A DNA stretch of 5,774 nt from a bacterium (GCA_024695185.1 JAILIR010000102.1:1-5774), one strand, 5' to 3'. Numbered from the stretch's first letter, positions 1 through 5,774 are shown. Translations and numbers: made by a program. Notes: generated by a model from the letters alone, not told the origin.

Positions 1-97
1 TAAAGATATATGGTTTCATTTTTGGATTCCATCTTCTTGTAGCATGTCCAAAATGAACACCAGATTCTAATAATTGTTTCATTGAAACTACTGACAT
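1..97 (-). CDS. rpsB: 30S ribosomal protein S2, N-terminal fragment (cut by window edge)
   Basis: S2 is a small-subunit ribosomal protein that joins late in 30S assembly and is needed for translation initiation. The minus strand from 97 encodes 32 residues before the left edge. They include [13 protein letters not shown] and [12 protein letters not shown], which match the highly conserved S2 N-terminus (Bacillus S2 has the same HFGH and RRWNPKMK blocks). The ATG at 97-95 follows a strong GGAGG (107-111 on the plus strand) with 9 nt of spacing. The gene was too short in this window for an automatic ORF cutoff, but the match is unambiguous. The rest, and usually tsf (EF-Ts) after it, should lie to the left. 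It has its own promoter and a structured leader. Confidence 0.96.
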   Translation of the reverse strand, partial: MSVVSMKQLLESGVHFGHATRRWNPKMKPYIF

Positions 98-106
98 TTT
101 TCTTTT

Positions 107-111
107 CCTCC
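107..111 (-). promoter_or_regulatory. rpsB ribosome binding site
   Basis: GGAGG on the minus strand, 9 nt before the rpsB ATG. It fixes the rpsB start. It lies just downstream of the competing leader hairpins, so leader folding could influence its access; that link is inference. Confidence 0.85.
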
Positions 112-122
112 GTTTTCGTTAT

Positions 123-193
123 TATGTCCTCTGATACCTTCGACATATAATTCCACTAAAATATTTAGCACTGGGAATTATACTCCAATATCA
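123..193 (-). promoter_or_regulatory. structured rpsB mRNA leader, possible autoregulatory element
   Basis: Read on the minus strand, fold A has an outer helix (193-187 with 138-132, 7 bp with two G-U) and a 10-bp helix (183-174 with 154-145, one terminal G-U). The 10-bp helix is topped, after a one-sided CAGU bulge (173-170), by a 6-bp helix (169-164 with 160-155) with a UAU triloop. Fold B pairs 147-142 with 128-123 (UAUGUC with GACAUA, 6 bp). Its arms overlap or straddle fold A's 3' strands, so the two folds exclude each other. Many ribosomal protein operons are controlled by the protein binding its own leader, and S2 autoregulation is known in Proteobacteria. That this leader binds S2 is inference; no folding energies were computed. 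Confidence 0.5.
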
Positions 194-217
194 TGTGTAT
201 TAGCGTGTGCCTTTATT

Positions 218-246
218 AATATATCATAAATTGATATATAAATCAA
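218..246 (-). promoter_or_regulatory. rpsB promoter (sigma-A type, extended -10)
   Basis: On the minus strand: -35 TTGATT (246-241), a 17-nt spacer, -10 TATATT (223-218), and a TG one base before the -10 (226-225), which makes an extended -10. The predicted start is near 210-212, giving a leader of about 110 nt. The promoter sits in the gap after dut, so rpsB can be transcribed independently of the upstream operon. A 6-bp inverted repeat (230-247, ATTGAT with ATCAAT around 6 nt) overlaps the -35. In such AT-rich DNA it may be chance, or a weak operator. Confidence 0.7.
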
Positions 247-256
247 TAACTAAATT

Positions 257-694
257 TTATTTAGTGCTTCCAAAGCCACCGATTCTTTGGCTATCTGTAA
301 TATCATCATCAGCTAATAAATACTTTTGAAATATACCTTGAGCTATTCTTTCATCCTTTTTAACAACAACATCATTATCCGTAATATTTAATACTTGAAT
401 CATGATATGGCCATCATTATCAGGATTTTCATAGTAGTCACTATCAATAATACCTACATTATTGGCTAGTGTTAAACCACGCTTTTTGGGAATAGAGCTT
501 CTAATATATATTTTAAGTACTTCATCGCCTTCCATATAGGCTTTAATACCTGTAGGGATAAGCGCTATACTATGAGCTTTTATGACTGTATCAGCTGCTA
601 CATAAAAGTCATAACCAGCTGAATACTTTGTTTGTCTTTTTGGAAGAATTATATTAGCATTTTCAAATCCCTTTGCTACTTTGAACCCTCTCAT
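257..694 (-). CDS. dut: trimeric dUTP diphosphatase (dUTPase)
   Basis: Hydrolyses dUTP to dUMP and pyrophosphate, which keeps uracil out of DNA and supplies dUMP for thymidylate synthesis; cytosolic. The 145-residue length is normal for the homotrimeric family. All five family motifs are visible: motif 1 AGYD (26-29), motif 2 RSS (65-67), motif 3 around GIIDSDYY (81-88, with D84 and Y87), motif 4 ERIAQG (115-120), and the C-terminal motif 5 arm RIGGFGSTK (137-145), which closes over the substrate. A charged ENPDNDGH stretch follows motif 3. The start at 694 is set by a strong AAGGAGG (701-707) 6 nt upstream. The first 32 nt overlap the end of the Nudix gene in another frame, which suggests translational coupling. 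It is the last gene of the operon before rpsB, and no terminator is evident after it. The assignment is secure. Confidence 0.95.
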   Translation of the reverse strand: MRGFKVAKGFENANIILPKRQTKYSAGYDFYVAADTVIKAHSIALIPTGIKAYMEGDEVLKIYIRSSIPKKRGLTLANNVGIIDSDYYENPDNDGHIMIQVLNITDNDVVVKKDERIAQGIFQKYLLADDDITDSQRIGGFGSTK

Positions 695-1172
695 AATATT
701 CCTCCTTAAGCAAATTCAATACAATTATTTCTCTTTGTACAAAACATACATTAGAATCAATTTCCTTATTCTTTTCTAAGGCATCTTCTAAATGCACTAA
801 AACAGTCTCATAAATCTTTTCATGCTTTTCTTTATGAGCTCTTTCAATATGATCAATTTCATAAAAATAGTAGCTTGTTCTTTGTGTGAATAATTTAGAA
901 CCATTCATCTTAGCTTCATCAATATAACCTATTGGACGCTTACTGATGTTTTTAATGATATAACCAGTTTCTTCATTAACTTCTCTTCTTAAGCAATCAA
1001 TAGCTGATTCATCCTTTTTCATTCCTCCACCTGGAAATGAATAATTGCCATATTTTTCACTATAAAGCATTATCAGCTTACCATCATGTAGACCTATTCC
1101 CCTAACTACTTTTCGATCAATCTTATCAAAATTGTATTCTTTTCCCTCGCAAATAAGTCCTATTTGCCTCAT
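663..1172 (-). CDS. Nudix hydrolase, substrate unknown
   Basis: A 169-residue Nudix-family pyrophosphohydrolase, cleaving nucleoside diphosphates linked to another moiety with Mg2+. The Nudix box is complete: G49, x5, E55, x7, R63 E64 V65, x, E67 E68, x, G70 Y71, with PGGG just before it. The metal-binding glutamates E64, E67 and E68 are all present. The family box does not tell the substrate; MutT-like cleaning of damaged dNTPs is suggested only by the neighbouring dUTPase. The last third (about 110-169) is rich in Lys and Glu and probably helical. The start at 1172 lies 4 nt after the reductase stop codon, and its modest ribosome site GAAGAG (1180-1185) is inside the last codons of that gene. 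The 3' end overlaps dut by 32 nt. Confidence 0.9.
   Translation of the reverse strand: MRQIGLICEGKEYNFDKIDRKVVRGIGLHDGKLIMLYSEKYGNYSFPGGGMKKDESAIDCLRREVNEETGYIIKNISKRPIGYIDEAKMNGSKLFTQRTSYYFYEIDHIERAHKEKHEKIYETVLVHLEDALEKNKEIDSNVCFVQREIIVLNLLKEEYYERVQSSKGI
701..707 (-). promoter_or_regulatory. dut ribosome binding site inside the Nudix gene
   Basis: AAGGAGG on the minus strand, 6 nt before the dut ATG at 694 and wholly inside Nudix coding sequence. It is the strongest ribosome site in the operon. It confirms that the 32-nt gene overlap is real rather than a mis-set start. Confidence 0.85.
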
Positions 1173-1176
1173 ATTA

Positions 1177-1983
1177 TCACTCTTCTTTTAAAAATTTATT
1201 TATCTCAATGGCAGCTTTTGCTCCATCAGATACACTAGTTGATACTTGATCAAGTCCACCTATTGCATCTCCACCAGCAAAAATACCATCAATATTAGTT
1301 TTATAGTTTTCTACCATTATTTTGTTGTTATCATCTACGACTAATCCTAAATGTTTCGAAATAGCTAGGCTATCATTATTTGCCGCAATGAATATGCCAT
1401 CAAATTCATAAACAGTATTATTTACTTCAACACACTTTTTATTATCGTTAGAGAATAACTTTGTAATTTTACCATTAACATATTCACTATTAATGTTTTC
1501 ATTTGTAAAAACAGTAATATCACTTGTAAAATTTTTTAATACATCATATTCATGTAACATGTAATCGCCATAGCCTATTAAAGCTATCTTTTTCTTTCTA
1601 AAGAAGAAACCATCACATGTTGCACAGTAGCTAACAACTATATCATTAATCCCAGGAATATTAACTTTATTAGTTTTACCTGTTGCTAAAAAGATAGCTT
1701 TAGCATTGTATTCATTAGTTTTTGTTTTTACTGTTAAACCTTCAATTTCTAGTACTTCATCAGTTATAACTTCTATATTAAGGTTTTTGGCTTGTTCTTC
1801 CCCTTTTTTAGCTAACTCTAAGCCACTAATAGATCCCACTCCATAATAGTTTTCAATAACGCTAGCTTTTTCAAGAGACCCATAATTAGAACCTATAACT
1901 AAAACATTTTTGTTAAATCTTTTTAGATATATAGCACAACTAATTCCGCATGGACCCTTACCAATAATTATGCAATCATACAT
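1177..1983 (-). CDS. thioredoxin-reductase-like FAD protein lacking a canonical NADPH site
   Basis: Probably reduces the thioredoxin encoded just upstream; cytosolic flavoprotein. Residues 1-113 and 205-268 form the split FAD domain: the dinucleotide loop GKGPCG (8-13), LATG (99-102) and IFAGGDA (234-240). The redox-active disulfide CATCD (120-124) is intact and typical of low-molecular-weight thioredoxin reductases. The second Rossmann segment is unusual: the family's GGGxxA is GYGDYM (137-142), and the HRRxxxR motif that grips the NADPH 2'-phosphate is absent (FTNENIN, 159-165). The protein is 268 residues against about 305-320, with the loss in this pyridine nucleotide domain. The Arg before the C-terminal Gln of the RQ motif is Asp (D245-Q246). 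It may use another donor, such as ferredoxin or flavodoxin as in clostridial ferredoxin-dependent flavin thioredoxin reductases, or NADH; this is inference. The start overlaps the thioredoxin stop (TAATG), with GAGGAG 11 nt upstream. Confidence 0.85.
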   Translation of the reverse strand: MYDCIIIGKGPCGISCAIYLKRFNKNVLVIGSNYGSLEKASVIENYYGVGSISGLELAKKGEEQAKNLNIEVITDEVLEIEGLTVKTKTNEYNAKAIFLATGKTNKVNIPGINDIVVSYCATCDGFFFRKKKIALIGYGDYMLHEYDVLKNFTSDITVFTNENINSEYVNGKITKLFSNDNKKCVEVNNTVYEFDGIFIAANNDSLAISKHLGLVVDDNNKIMVENYKTNIDGIFAGGDAIGGLDQVSTSVSDGAKAAIEINKFLKEE

Positions 1984-2273
1984 TATTTAACAAACTCCTC
2001 GATTGCACTCTTTGGTTTTAGTCCGATAAATTGATCTACTATTTCTCCATCAATAAATTTAACAACATATGGAATAGATTGAATTCTAAATAATTCAGCT
2101 AATTCCATTTCTTCATCTACATTTACTTTTCCTAGTTTAACATTATATGCTTCACATACTTCTTCAATCATTGGGCCTAGTGCTCTACAAGGTCCACACC
2201 AAGGAGCCCAAAAATCAATGATTACCTTTCCTTCTTTAATAAATTCTTTAAAATTCTTGCTTGTAACTTCCAT
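1983..2273 (-). CDS. trxA: thioredoxin
   Basis: Small cytosolic dithiol carrier that reduces protein disulfides such as those of ribonucleotide reductase and peroxiredoxins. The 96-residue single domain has the WCGPC active site (25-29), the buried Asp (D20, in IIDFWAPW), the cis-proline after Ile (SIP, P68) and the conserved late glycine (G84). It is slightly shorter than the usual 103-109 residues, with a minimal N-terminus. The ATG at 2273 has AAAGGA (2280-2285) 6 nt upstream, inside the end of the recombinase gene, and the gap to that gene is 2 nt. Its stop overlaps the start of the reductase-like gene by 1 nt, an arrangement that supports a partnered pair. The domain assignment is secure. 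The symbol is by family: several thioredoxins may exist in the genome. Confidence 0.94.
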   Translation of the reverse strand: MEVTSKNFKEFIKEGKVIIDFWAPWCGPCRALGPMIEEVCEAYNVKLGKVNVDEEMELAELFRIQSIPYVVKFIDGEIVDQFIGLKPKSAIEEFVK

Positions 2274-2275
2274 AA

Positions 2276-3196
2276 TTAATCCTTTCTAGCTCTTGGATGA
2301 GCATTTCTATATTTGTCTTTGATATCATCTATCGCAACATCTGTATATATTTGCGTAGTAGATAACATAGAGTGTCCAAGTATTTCTTGTACACTTCTTA
2401 AATCCATACCACCATTTAATAAAACAGTTGCACAAGAGTGTCTTAACATATGCGGTGTTATTTTATAAGTTTCTCCCGTCTTATCCATAATGGTATTTAA
2501 TATTTTCCTAACTCCTCTAGGTGTTAGACTTGTTCCCTTATAGTTTATAAGTAAGTTCCTATTATCTTCTTCCATAGTTCCAGATAATAATCTATTTCTT
2601 GCTCCACTTATATAATCTCTAAGTTCACTAACTAATTCATCATGTAATACTAAATATCTATCCTTTTTACCCTTACCAGCTTTAACAAGTAAGTTTTTAG
2701 CAAAAAAGTCGATATCATTTATTTTTAAATTACATAATTCAGATACACGTAAACCACAGCTATATAATAAGTCAATTATTAAATAATTGCGTTCTCCAAG
2801 TGGCTTAGTTCTATCTATTACACTAAGCATCATATTAATTTCTTCATTATCTATGATGTTTGGTAATCTCTTTTCAATTTTTGGAGCTATAACCTCCAAA
2901 AAAGGATTTGTTCTACAAATATTATTTTCTACTAAAAAAGTATAAAATGTCCTAACAGAGCTAATTTTTCTAGCAACACTTTTACTAGTTAAGCCTTTAT
3001 TCATTAAATAGCTTACAAAAAACTCAGCATGCTTTTTTCTTTCAATATGAATTATATCAGGTACAATCTTATGTTCCATAACGAAGTCTGTTAAATCAGA
3101 AATATCTGATAAATAATTTATGACTGTATTTTCACTATATCCTCTTTCAAGTAATAGATAGTCTCTAAAATCATTTATCTCTTTTTCATTCATCAT
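2276..3196 (-). CDS. xerC: tyrosine recombinase XerC (CodV-like)
   Basis: Site-specific recombinase that, usually with XerD, acts at the dif site to resolve chromosome dimers at division. The 306 residues match the family length. A SAM-like core-binding domain occupies about 3-90 and the catalytic domain about 110-295. The catalytic set is complete: R150 (in CGLRVSEL), the beta-hairpin Lys (K175, in AGKGKKDR), H249 and R252 (HMLRH), H275 (LGHS) and the nucleophile Y284 (IYTDV). The tail [10 protein letters not shown] is typical of XerC rather than XerD, and the position after trmFO matches B. subtilis codV/xerC. The start overlaps the trmFO stop by 4 nt (ATGA). A second ATG directly follows at 3193, so the protein may be one residue shorter. 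The ribosome site is weak (AAAGAG, 3205-3210), suggesting coupling to trmFO translation. Confidence 0.92.
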   Translation of the reverse strand: MMNEKEINDFRDYLLLERGYSENTVINYLSDISDLTDFVMEHKIVPDIIHIERKKHAEFFVSYLMNKGLTSKSVARKISSVRTFYTFLVENNICRTNPFLEVIAPKIEKRLPNIIDNEEINMMLSVIDRTKPLGERNYLIIDLLYSCGLRVSELCNLKINDIDFFAKNLLVKAGKGKKDRYLVLHDELVSELRDYISGARNRLLSGTMEEDNRNLLINYKGTSLTPRGVRKILNTIMDKTGETYKITPHMLRHSCATVLLNGGMDLRSVQEILGHSMLSTTQIYTDVAIDDIKDKYRNAHPRARKD

Positions 3197-4479
3197 AAGT
3201 TGTTCTCTTTAATGAACTCCTTCATCTTTTCTATTCCTCTATTACCATAAAGCATCTTTCTTTCTTTTTTATGATGCTTAAAGTTAAGCTCAGGAACGAT
3301 TCCATAATTGGCATTCATAGGAACAAAATTCGTATTTGGACTTGATATATAATTTGCTAGAGCACCCATCATTGTTTCTGTAGGGAATTTTAGTAATTCT
3401 TCTCCCTTGATTTTTCTATACATATTTATAGCACACATTAAACCACTAGATGCACTTTCTACATAGCCTTCTACACCAGTCATTTGACCAGCAAAGAAAA
3501 CATTAGGATCTTTTCTTAGTTGATAGAAAGTATTTAATACTTTTGGTGAATTAATGTATGTATTTCTATGCATTACACCATATCTTAAGATATTCGCATT
3601 TTCTAATCCTGGGATTAATTTAATAACTTCTTTTTGGCTAGGCCAAGTTAAATGTGTTTGAAAACCTACTATATTATATGTGCTACCTAAGGTATTTTCC
3701 TTTCTTAGCTGTACTACAGCATATGGTCTAATACCATTATGTTCTAGTCCTACTGGTTTCATTGGTCCATATAATAAAGTATCCTTACCTCTTTTAGCCA
3801 TAACTTCAAAAGGCATACATCCTTCAAATACTTTAAGTTCAAAGTCATGTGGTTCTACACATTCAGCATTTATTAAGGTTTCATAGAACTTATCAAATTC
3901 TTCTTTTGTCATAGGACAATTTAGATAAGCAGCTTCTCCTTTATCGTATCTACTTTTTAAGTACACTTTATTATAGTCAATGGAATCACCATCAATAATA
4001 GGAGCAACCGCATCAAAAAAATAAAAATCATTTTCGCCTAAATATTCTTTTATTTTTTTACTAAAAGTATCACTAGTTAGAGGCCCTGTGGCAATTATTA
4101 CATCTCCATCAGGAATATCAGTTACTTCTTCAGTGATTACTTTAATGTTTGGGTGATTTTTGATTTTTTCAGTAATATAATTAGCAAATTTAACTCTATC
4201 AACAGCTAAAGATCCTCCTGCAGGAACTTGTGTAAGCTCCGCAGCCTCCATAATAATAGAATTAAACATCTTCATTTCTTCTTTTAGTAAACCTACCGCA
4301 ACATCGATAGAATTAGCTCTAAGTGAATTAGAACATATTAATTCAGCGAATAAATCTGTCTTATGAGCACTAGTTTGTTTAACTGGTCTCATTTCATATA
4401 ATTCAACTTCTATTCCCTTATTTGCAAGGTAGTAACTAGCCTCTACACCAGCTAGTCCAGCGCCTATAACTTTAACCAT
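3193..4479 (-). CDS. trmFO: tRNA (uracil-5-)-methyltransferase TrmFO, folate/FAD-dependent
   Basis: Makes 5-methyluridine at position 54 of the tRNA T-loop, using methylenetetrahydrofolate as carbon source and reduced FAD; cytosolic. Counting from the chosen start (428 residues, close to the 435 of B. subtilis), the FAD dinucleotide loop is GAGLAG (6-11), followed by YEMRP (28-32). The two cysteines linked to catalysis in the family are visible at C49 (ELICSNSLR) and C221 (EGCMPFE). The C-terminal blocks [12 protein letters not shown] (331-342) and SGLMCA (345-350) are characteristic. A TTG at 4488 would extend the frame by three codons but directly abuts the ribosome site AAAGGG (4489-4494). 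The ATG at 4479 sits 9 nt from that site and is preferred. First gene of the operon; its own promoter lies at about 4527-4532. Confidence 0.96.
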   Translation of the reverse strand: MVKVIGAGLAGVEASYYLANKGIEVELYEMRPVKQTSAHKTDLFAELICSNSLRANSIDVAVGLLKEEMKMFNSIIMEAAELTQVPAGGSLAVDRVKFANYITEKIKNHPNIKVITEEVTDIPDGDVIIATGPLTSDTFSKKIKEYLGENDFYFFDAVAPIIDGDSIDYNKVYLKSRYDKGEAAYLNCPMTKEEFDKFYETLINAECVEPHDFELKVFEGCMPFEVMAKRGKDTLLYGPMKPVGLEHNGIRPYAVVQLRKENTLGSTYNIVGFQTHLTWPSQKEVIKLIPGLENANILRYGVMHRNTYINSPKVLNTFYQLRKDPNVFFAGQMTGVEGYVESASSGLMCAINMYRKIKGEELLKFPTETMMGALANYISSPNTNFVPMNANYGIVPELNFKHHKKERKMLYGNRGIEKMKEFIKENNL

Positions 4480-4488
4480 ATAAATCAA

Positions 4489-4494
4489 CCCTTT
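4489..4494 (-). promoter_or_regulatory. trmFO ribosome binding site deciding the start
   Basis: AAAGGG on the minus strand within a purine run, 9 nt before the ATG at 4479. The upstream in-frame TTG begins at 4488, immediately after the site, which is too close for initiation. The site therefore selects the shorter protein. Confidence 0.75.
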
Positions 4495-4497
4495 TTT

Positions 4498-4518
4498 AGT
4501 GATAATTCAAATACCACT
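4498..4518 (-). promoter_or_regulatory. hairpin in the trmFO 5' leader, possible operator or mRNA element
   Basis: On the minus strand AGUGGUA (4518-4512) pairs with UAUCACU (4504-4498) around a 7-nt loop: seven pairs, one of them G-U. It lies between the predicted transcription start (about 4519-4521) and the ribosome site, so it would form the 5' end of the operon mRNA. It could stabilise the transcript or, as DNA, be a repressor half-site pair. Chance is also possible. Confidence 0.35.
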
Positions 4519-4526
4519 CCATTTTA

Positions 4527-4535
4527 ATTATAACA
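4527..4535 (-). promoter_or_regulatory. promoter of the trmFO operon (extended -10)
   Basis: A perfect TATAAT (4532-4527 on the minus strand) preceded by TG with one base between (4535-4534) forms an extended -10. The -35 position falls in the terminator's T-run and has no good match, which an extended -10 can tolerate. The expected start is near 4520, about 40 nt before the trmFO ATG. Confidence 0.65.
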
Positions 4536-4550
4536 TTTTTATATAATAAA

Positions 4551-4570
4551 AAAAAGCCAAAAGGCTTTTT
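4551..4570. terminator. rho-independent terminator, usable on both strands
   Basis: Inverted repeat AAAAAGCC / GGCTTTTT around a 4-nt loop. On the minus strand the stem is followed by a run of eight U from the last pairing block outward, ending transcription of the right-edge gene. The mirror sequence gives a shorter U-run on the plus strand. The GC core is only 3 bp, so strength is uncertain. It separates the unknown gene from the trmFO operon. Confidence 0.75.
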
Positions 4571-4618
4571 ATTTTTCATTCTTTTTTTATTAATATAATG
4601 GCTGTTTTTCCTCATTAT

Positions 4619-5774
4619 TTACTTTAAAATATTCCTTCGTTCTTCTTTTTCTATCAAGCGTTTCTTTAAATCAAGCAAATCATCATCTTTAACAAAGTCA
4701 ATAAAAGAGTATATCTTTTTTTTAAGCACAGCATAATTATTATACATACTATCATTGTTTATCTCTCCCATTGCAATGCGTAATTCATTTTTAAAAATTG
4801 TTTTAAAAATTGTTTCAATAAGAATCTCACTAACCCACTTGTATTTTTTATAAAAGCAGAAAGGAATTAGTCCATTATATTTATTATCTAAGCTATAAAA
4901 CCGATTATCTTCACTAATATTATCATCAATTAAATAATGACATATCAGCTTAAAATCAAGTAGGGTATCTTTCTTACAATCTAGTGCTGGAGTGCATAGA
5001 CTTCCGCCACTACCAAACATAAACCACATTTTGCTTAAATCTATAAAAGAAAGAGGAATTTCACTCAATATTCTTACAGTTATAGGTGAAACTAAACTAT
5101 GATATTTTTCATCATATTCTTCTATAGAAAACTGTTTTTTACAATCAAGAATTTTAAATAAATAATTGTCAATCGCATCGTTTTTTGAATATGATAGATA
5201 TGTTTTTAGCGAATCAATTCTGTCAAAATTTATGTACAAATCATCTGGTATAGGAAAGCTGTTTTTGAACTTGATTATTAATTCACTTTTTTTCTTAAGA
5301 TCATAGTTAAATATAAAAGAGTATATAACACTTGCAAAGGATAAACATTTAAAACCTGCTTTTTCTATTCCTTTTATCAACAAGTTAATAAGCCTATAAT
5401 ATAAATCTTCATATCCATTGTTATTTGAAATCATGGAATAGCAAAATGGAATTAACCCAGAAAACTGTGACATTTCATATACTTTTTTCTCATATTTATA
5501 GGTATTTTTTTCCGTTCTATATAGAAAATAGTTTTCAACATCCACAGTATCAGGCCTATCATAGTCTCTATAATCCACATTATCAAGTTCAAAAATGATT
5601 TCCCATATTTTTTTTTCACTCATTTTTTCTAAGAGAGATACAAAATCTTCTATTTGCCAATAGTACCTATATTCATCTCTTTTATATAGCAAACGCCAAA
5701 TATTAATTGCATCATTTCTATTACCACAATATTCATCACACATTTTATTAATATTTTTAAAAAGCGATATACGT
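4619..5774 (-). CDS. protein of unknown function, probably 5'-partial
   Basis: I do not recognise this family. The frame runs from the stop at 4619-4621 to the right edge without a stop (about 384 visible residues). The first ATG inside the window is at 5743 (374 residues), but no ribosome site precedes it in the 31 nt available, so the real start probably lies beyond the window. The protein looks soluble and largely helical: rich in Tyr, Phe, Ile, Lys, Asp and Asn, with no signal peptide or convincing membrane segment, and a charged C-terminus (KKRLIEKEERR, 360-370). GLIPFC occurs twice (96-101 and 291-296, numbered from the ATG at 5743) and NDAI twice (10-13 and 188-191), in the same order, hinting at an internal duplication. 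There are also two LDCKK strings (199-203 and 254-258). It is separated from trmFO by a terminator, so it is not part of that operon; it may be accessory. Confidence 0.75.
   Translation of the reverse strand, partial: RISLFKNINKMCDEYCGNRNDAINIWRLLYKRDEYRYYWQIEDFVSLLEKMSEKKIWEIIFELDNVDYRDYDRPDTVDVENYFLYRTEKNTYKYEKKVYEMSQFSGLIPFCYSMISNNNGYEDLYYRLINLLIKGIEKAGFKCLSFASVIYSFIFNYDLKKKSELIIKFKNSFPIPDDLYINFDRIDSLKTYLSYSKNDAIDNYLFKILDCKKQFSIEEYDEKYHSLVSPITVRILSEIPLSFIDLSKMWFMFGSGGSLCTPALDCKKDTLLDFKLICHYLIDDNISEDNRFYSLDNKYNGLIPFCFYKKYKWVSEILIETIFKTIFKNELRIAMGEINNDSMYNNYAVLKKKIYSFIDFVKDDDLLDLKKRLIEKEERRNILK

Noticed and set aside
1..148. Alternative minus-strand frame starting at 148, overlapping rpsB in another frame
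   Set aside because: Open to the edge but out of frame with the unmistakable S2 sequence and preceded by only a weak GGAA; a shadow of rpsB.
165..194. Nine-codon leader peptide frame (ATG at 194) in the rpsB leader
   Set aside because: The nearest purine-rich site is about 15 nt upstream, and the frame has no run of regulatory codons. The pairing potential of the region explains it better as RNA structure.
2276..3196. The tyrosine recombinase as an integrase of a mobile element
   Set aside because: The length, the AHPRA-type tail, the operon position after trmFO and the lack of attachment-site repeats all fit chromosomal XerC.
3680..3886. 68-residue plus-strand reading frame
   Set aside because: Lies entirely within trmFO on the opposite strand, has no family resemblance, and trmFO is fully supported by conserved motifs there.
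4480..4488. Three-codon N-terminal extension of trmFO from a TTG start
   Set aside because: The TTG directly abuts the AAAGGG ribosome site, leaving no spacing. The ATG at 4479 is well placed and matches the family N-terminus.
4490..4580. Short minus-strand frame (about 27 codons) running through the terminator into the trmFO leader
   Set aside because: Low-complexity Lys/Phe/Leu product that crosses the terminator hairpin, with no proper ribosome site and no recognisable content.

Overview
The window is strongly AT-rich. It uses the standard code: UGA ends several genes and tryptophan is read from TGG. All recognisable genes lie on the minus strand. The core gene set (trmFO, an XerC-type recombinase, and rpsB whose N-terminus closely resembles the Bacillus protein) points to a low-GC member of the Bacillota, in the broad Bacilli/Erysipelotrichia/RF39 area. 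It is not a Mycoplasma or Spiroplasma that reads UGA as Trp. The finer placement is inference.

Layout in transcription order, right to left. (1) At the right edge is a gene of unknown function whose reading frame stays open to the window end, so it is probably 5'-partial. It ends before a short symmetrical GC-core hairpin terminator at about 4551-4570. (2) An extended -10 promoter at about 4527-4532 then starts a tightly packed unit of six genes: trmFO (tRNA U54 methylation), an XerC/CodV-like tyrosine recombinase, thioredoxin, a small thioredoxin-reductase-like flavoprotein, a Nudix hydrolase and a trimeric dUTPase. Junctions are 4-nt overlap, 2-nt gap, 1-nt overlap, 4-nt gap and 32-nt overlap, so this is almost certainly one operon with translational coupling. 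(3) After the dUTPase there is no convincing terminator. A separate promoter at 218-246 with an extended -10 drives a leader of about 110 nt that can fold into two mutually exclusive structures, followed by the start of rpsB (ribosomal protein S2), cut by the left edge.

How the genes fit together: thioredoxin and its presumed reductase form a redox pair. The Nudix protein and dUTPase both act on (deoxy)nucleotides, consistent with pool sanitation. TrmFO is a second FAD protein, acting on tRNA, and XerC resolves chromosome dimers. In Bacillus subtilis trmFO and xerC(codV) are followed by hslV-hslU-codY and, further on, by rpsB. Here the redox and nucleotide genes occupy that interval.

The points most worth attention are the reductase, which has the FAD site and redox CxxC but lacks the usual NADPH-binding signatures and is about 40 residues short; the structured rpsB leader; the gene replacement between xerC and rpsB; and the unknown right-edge protein with a possible internal repeat. 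I saw no mobile element, CRISPR array, tRNA or rRNA gene.
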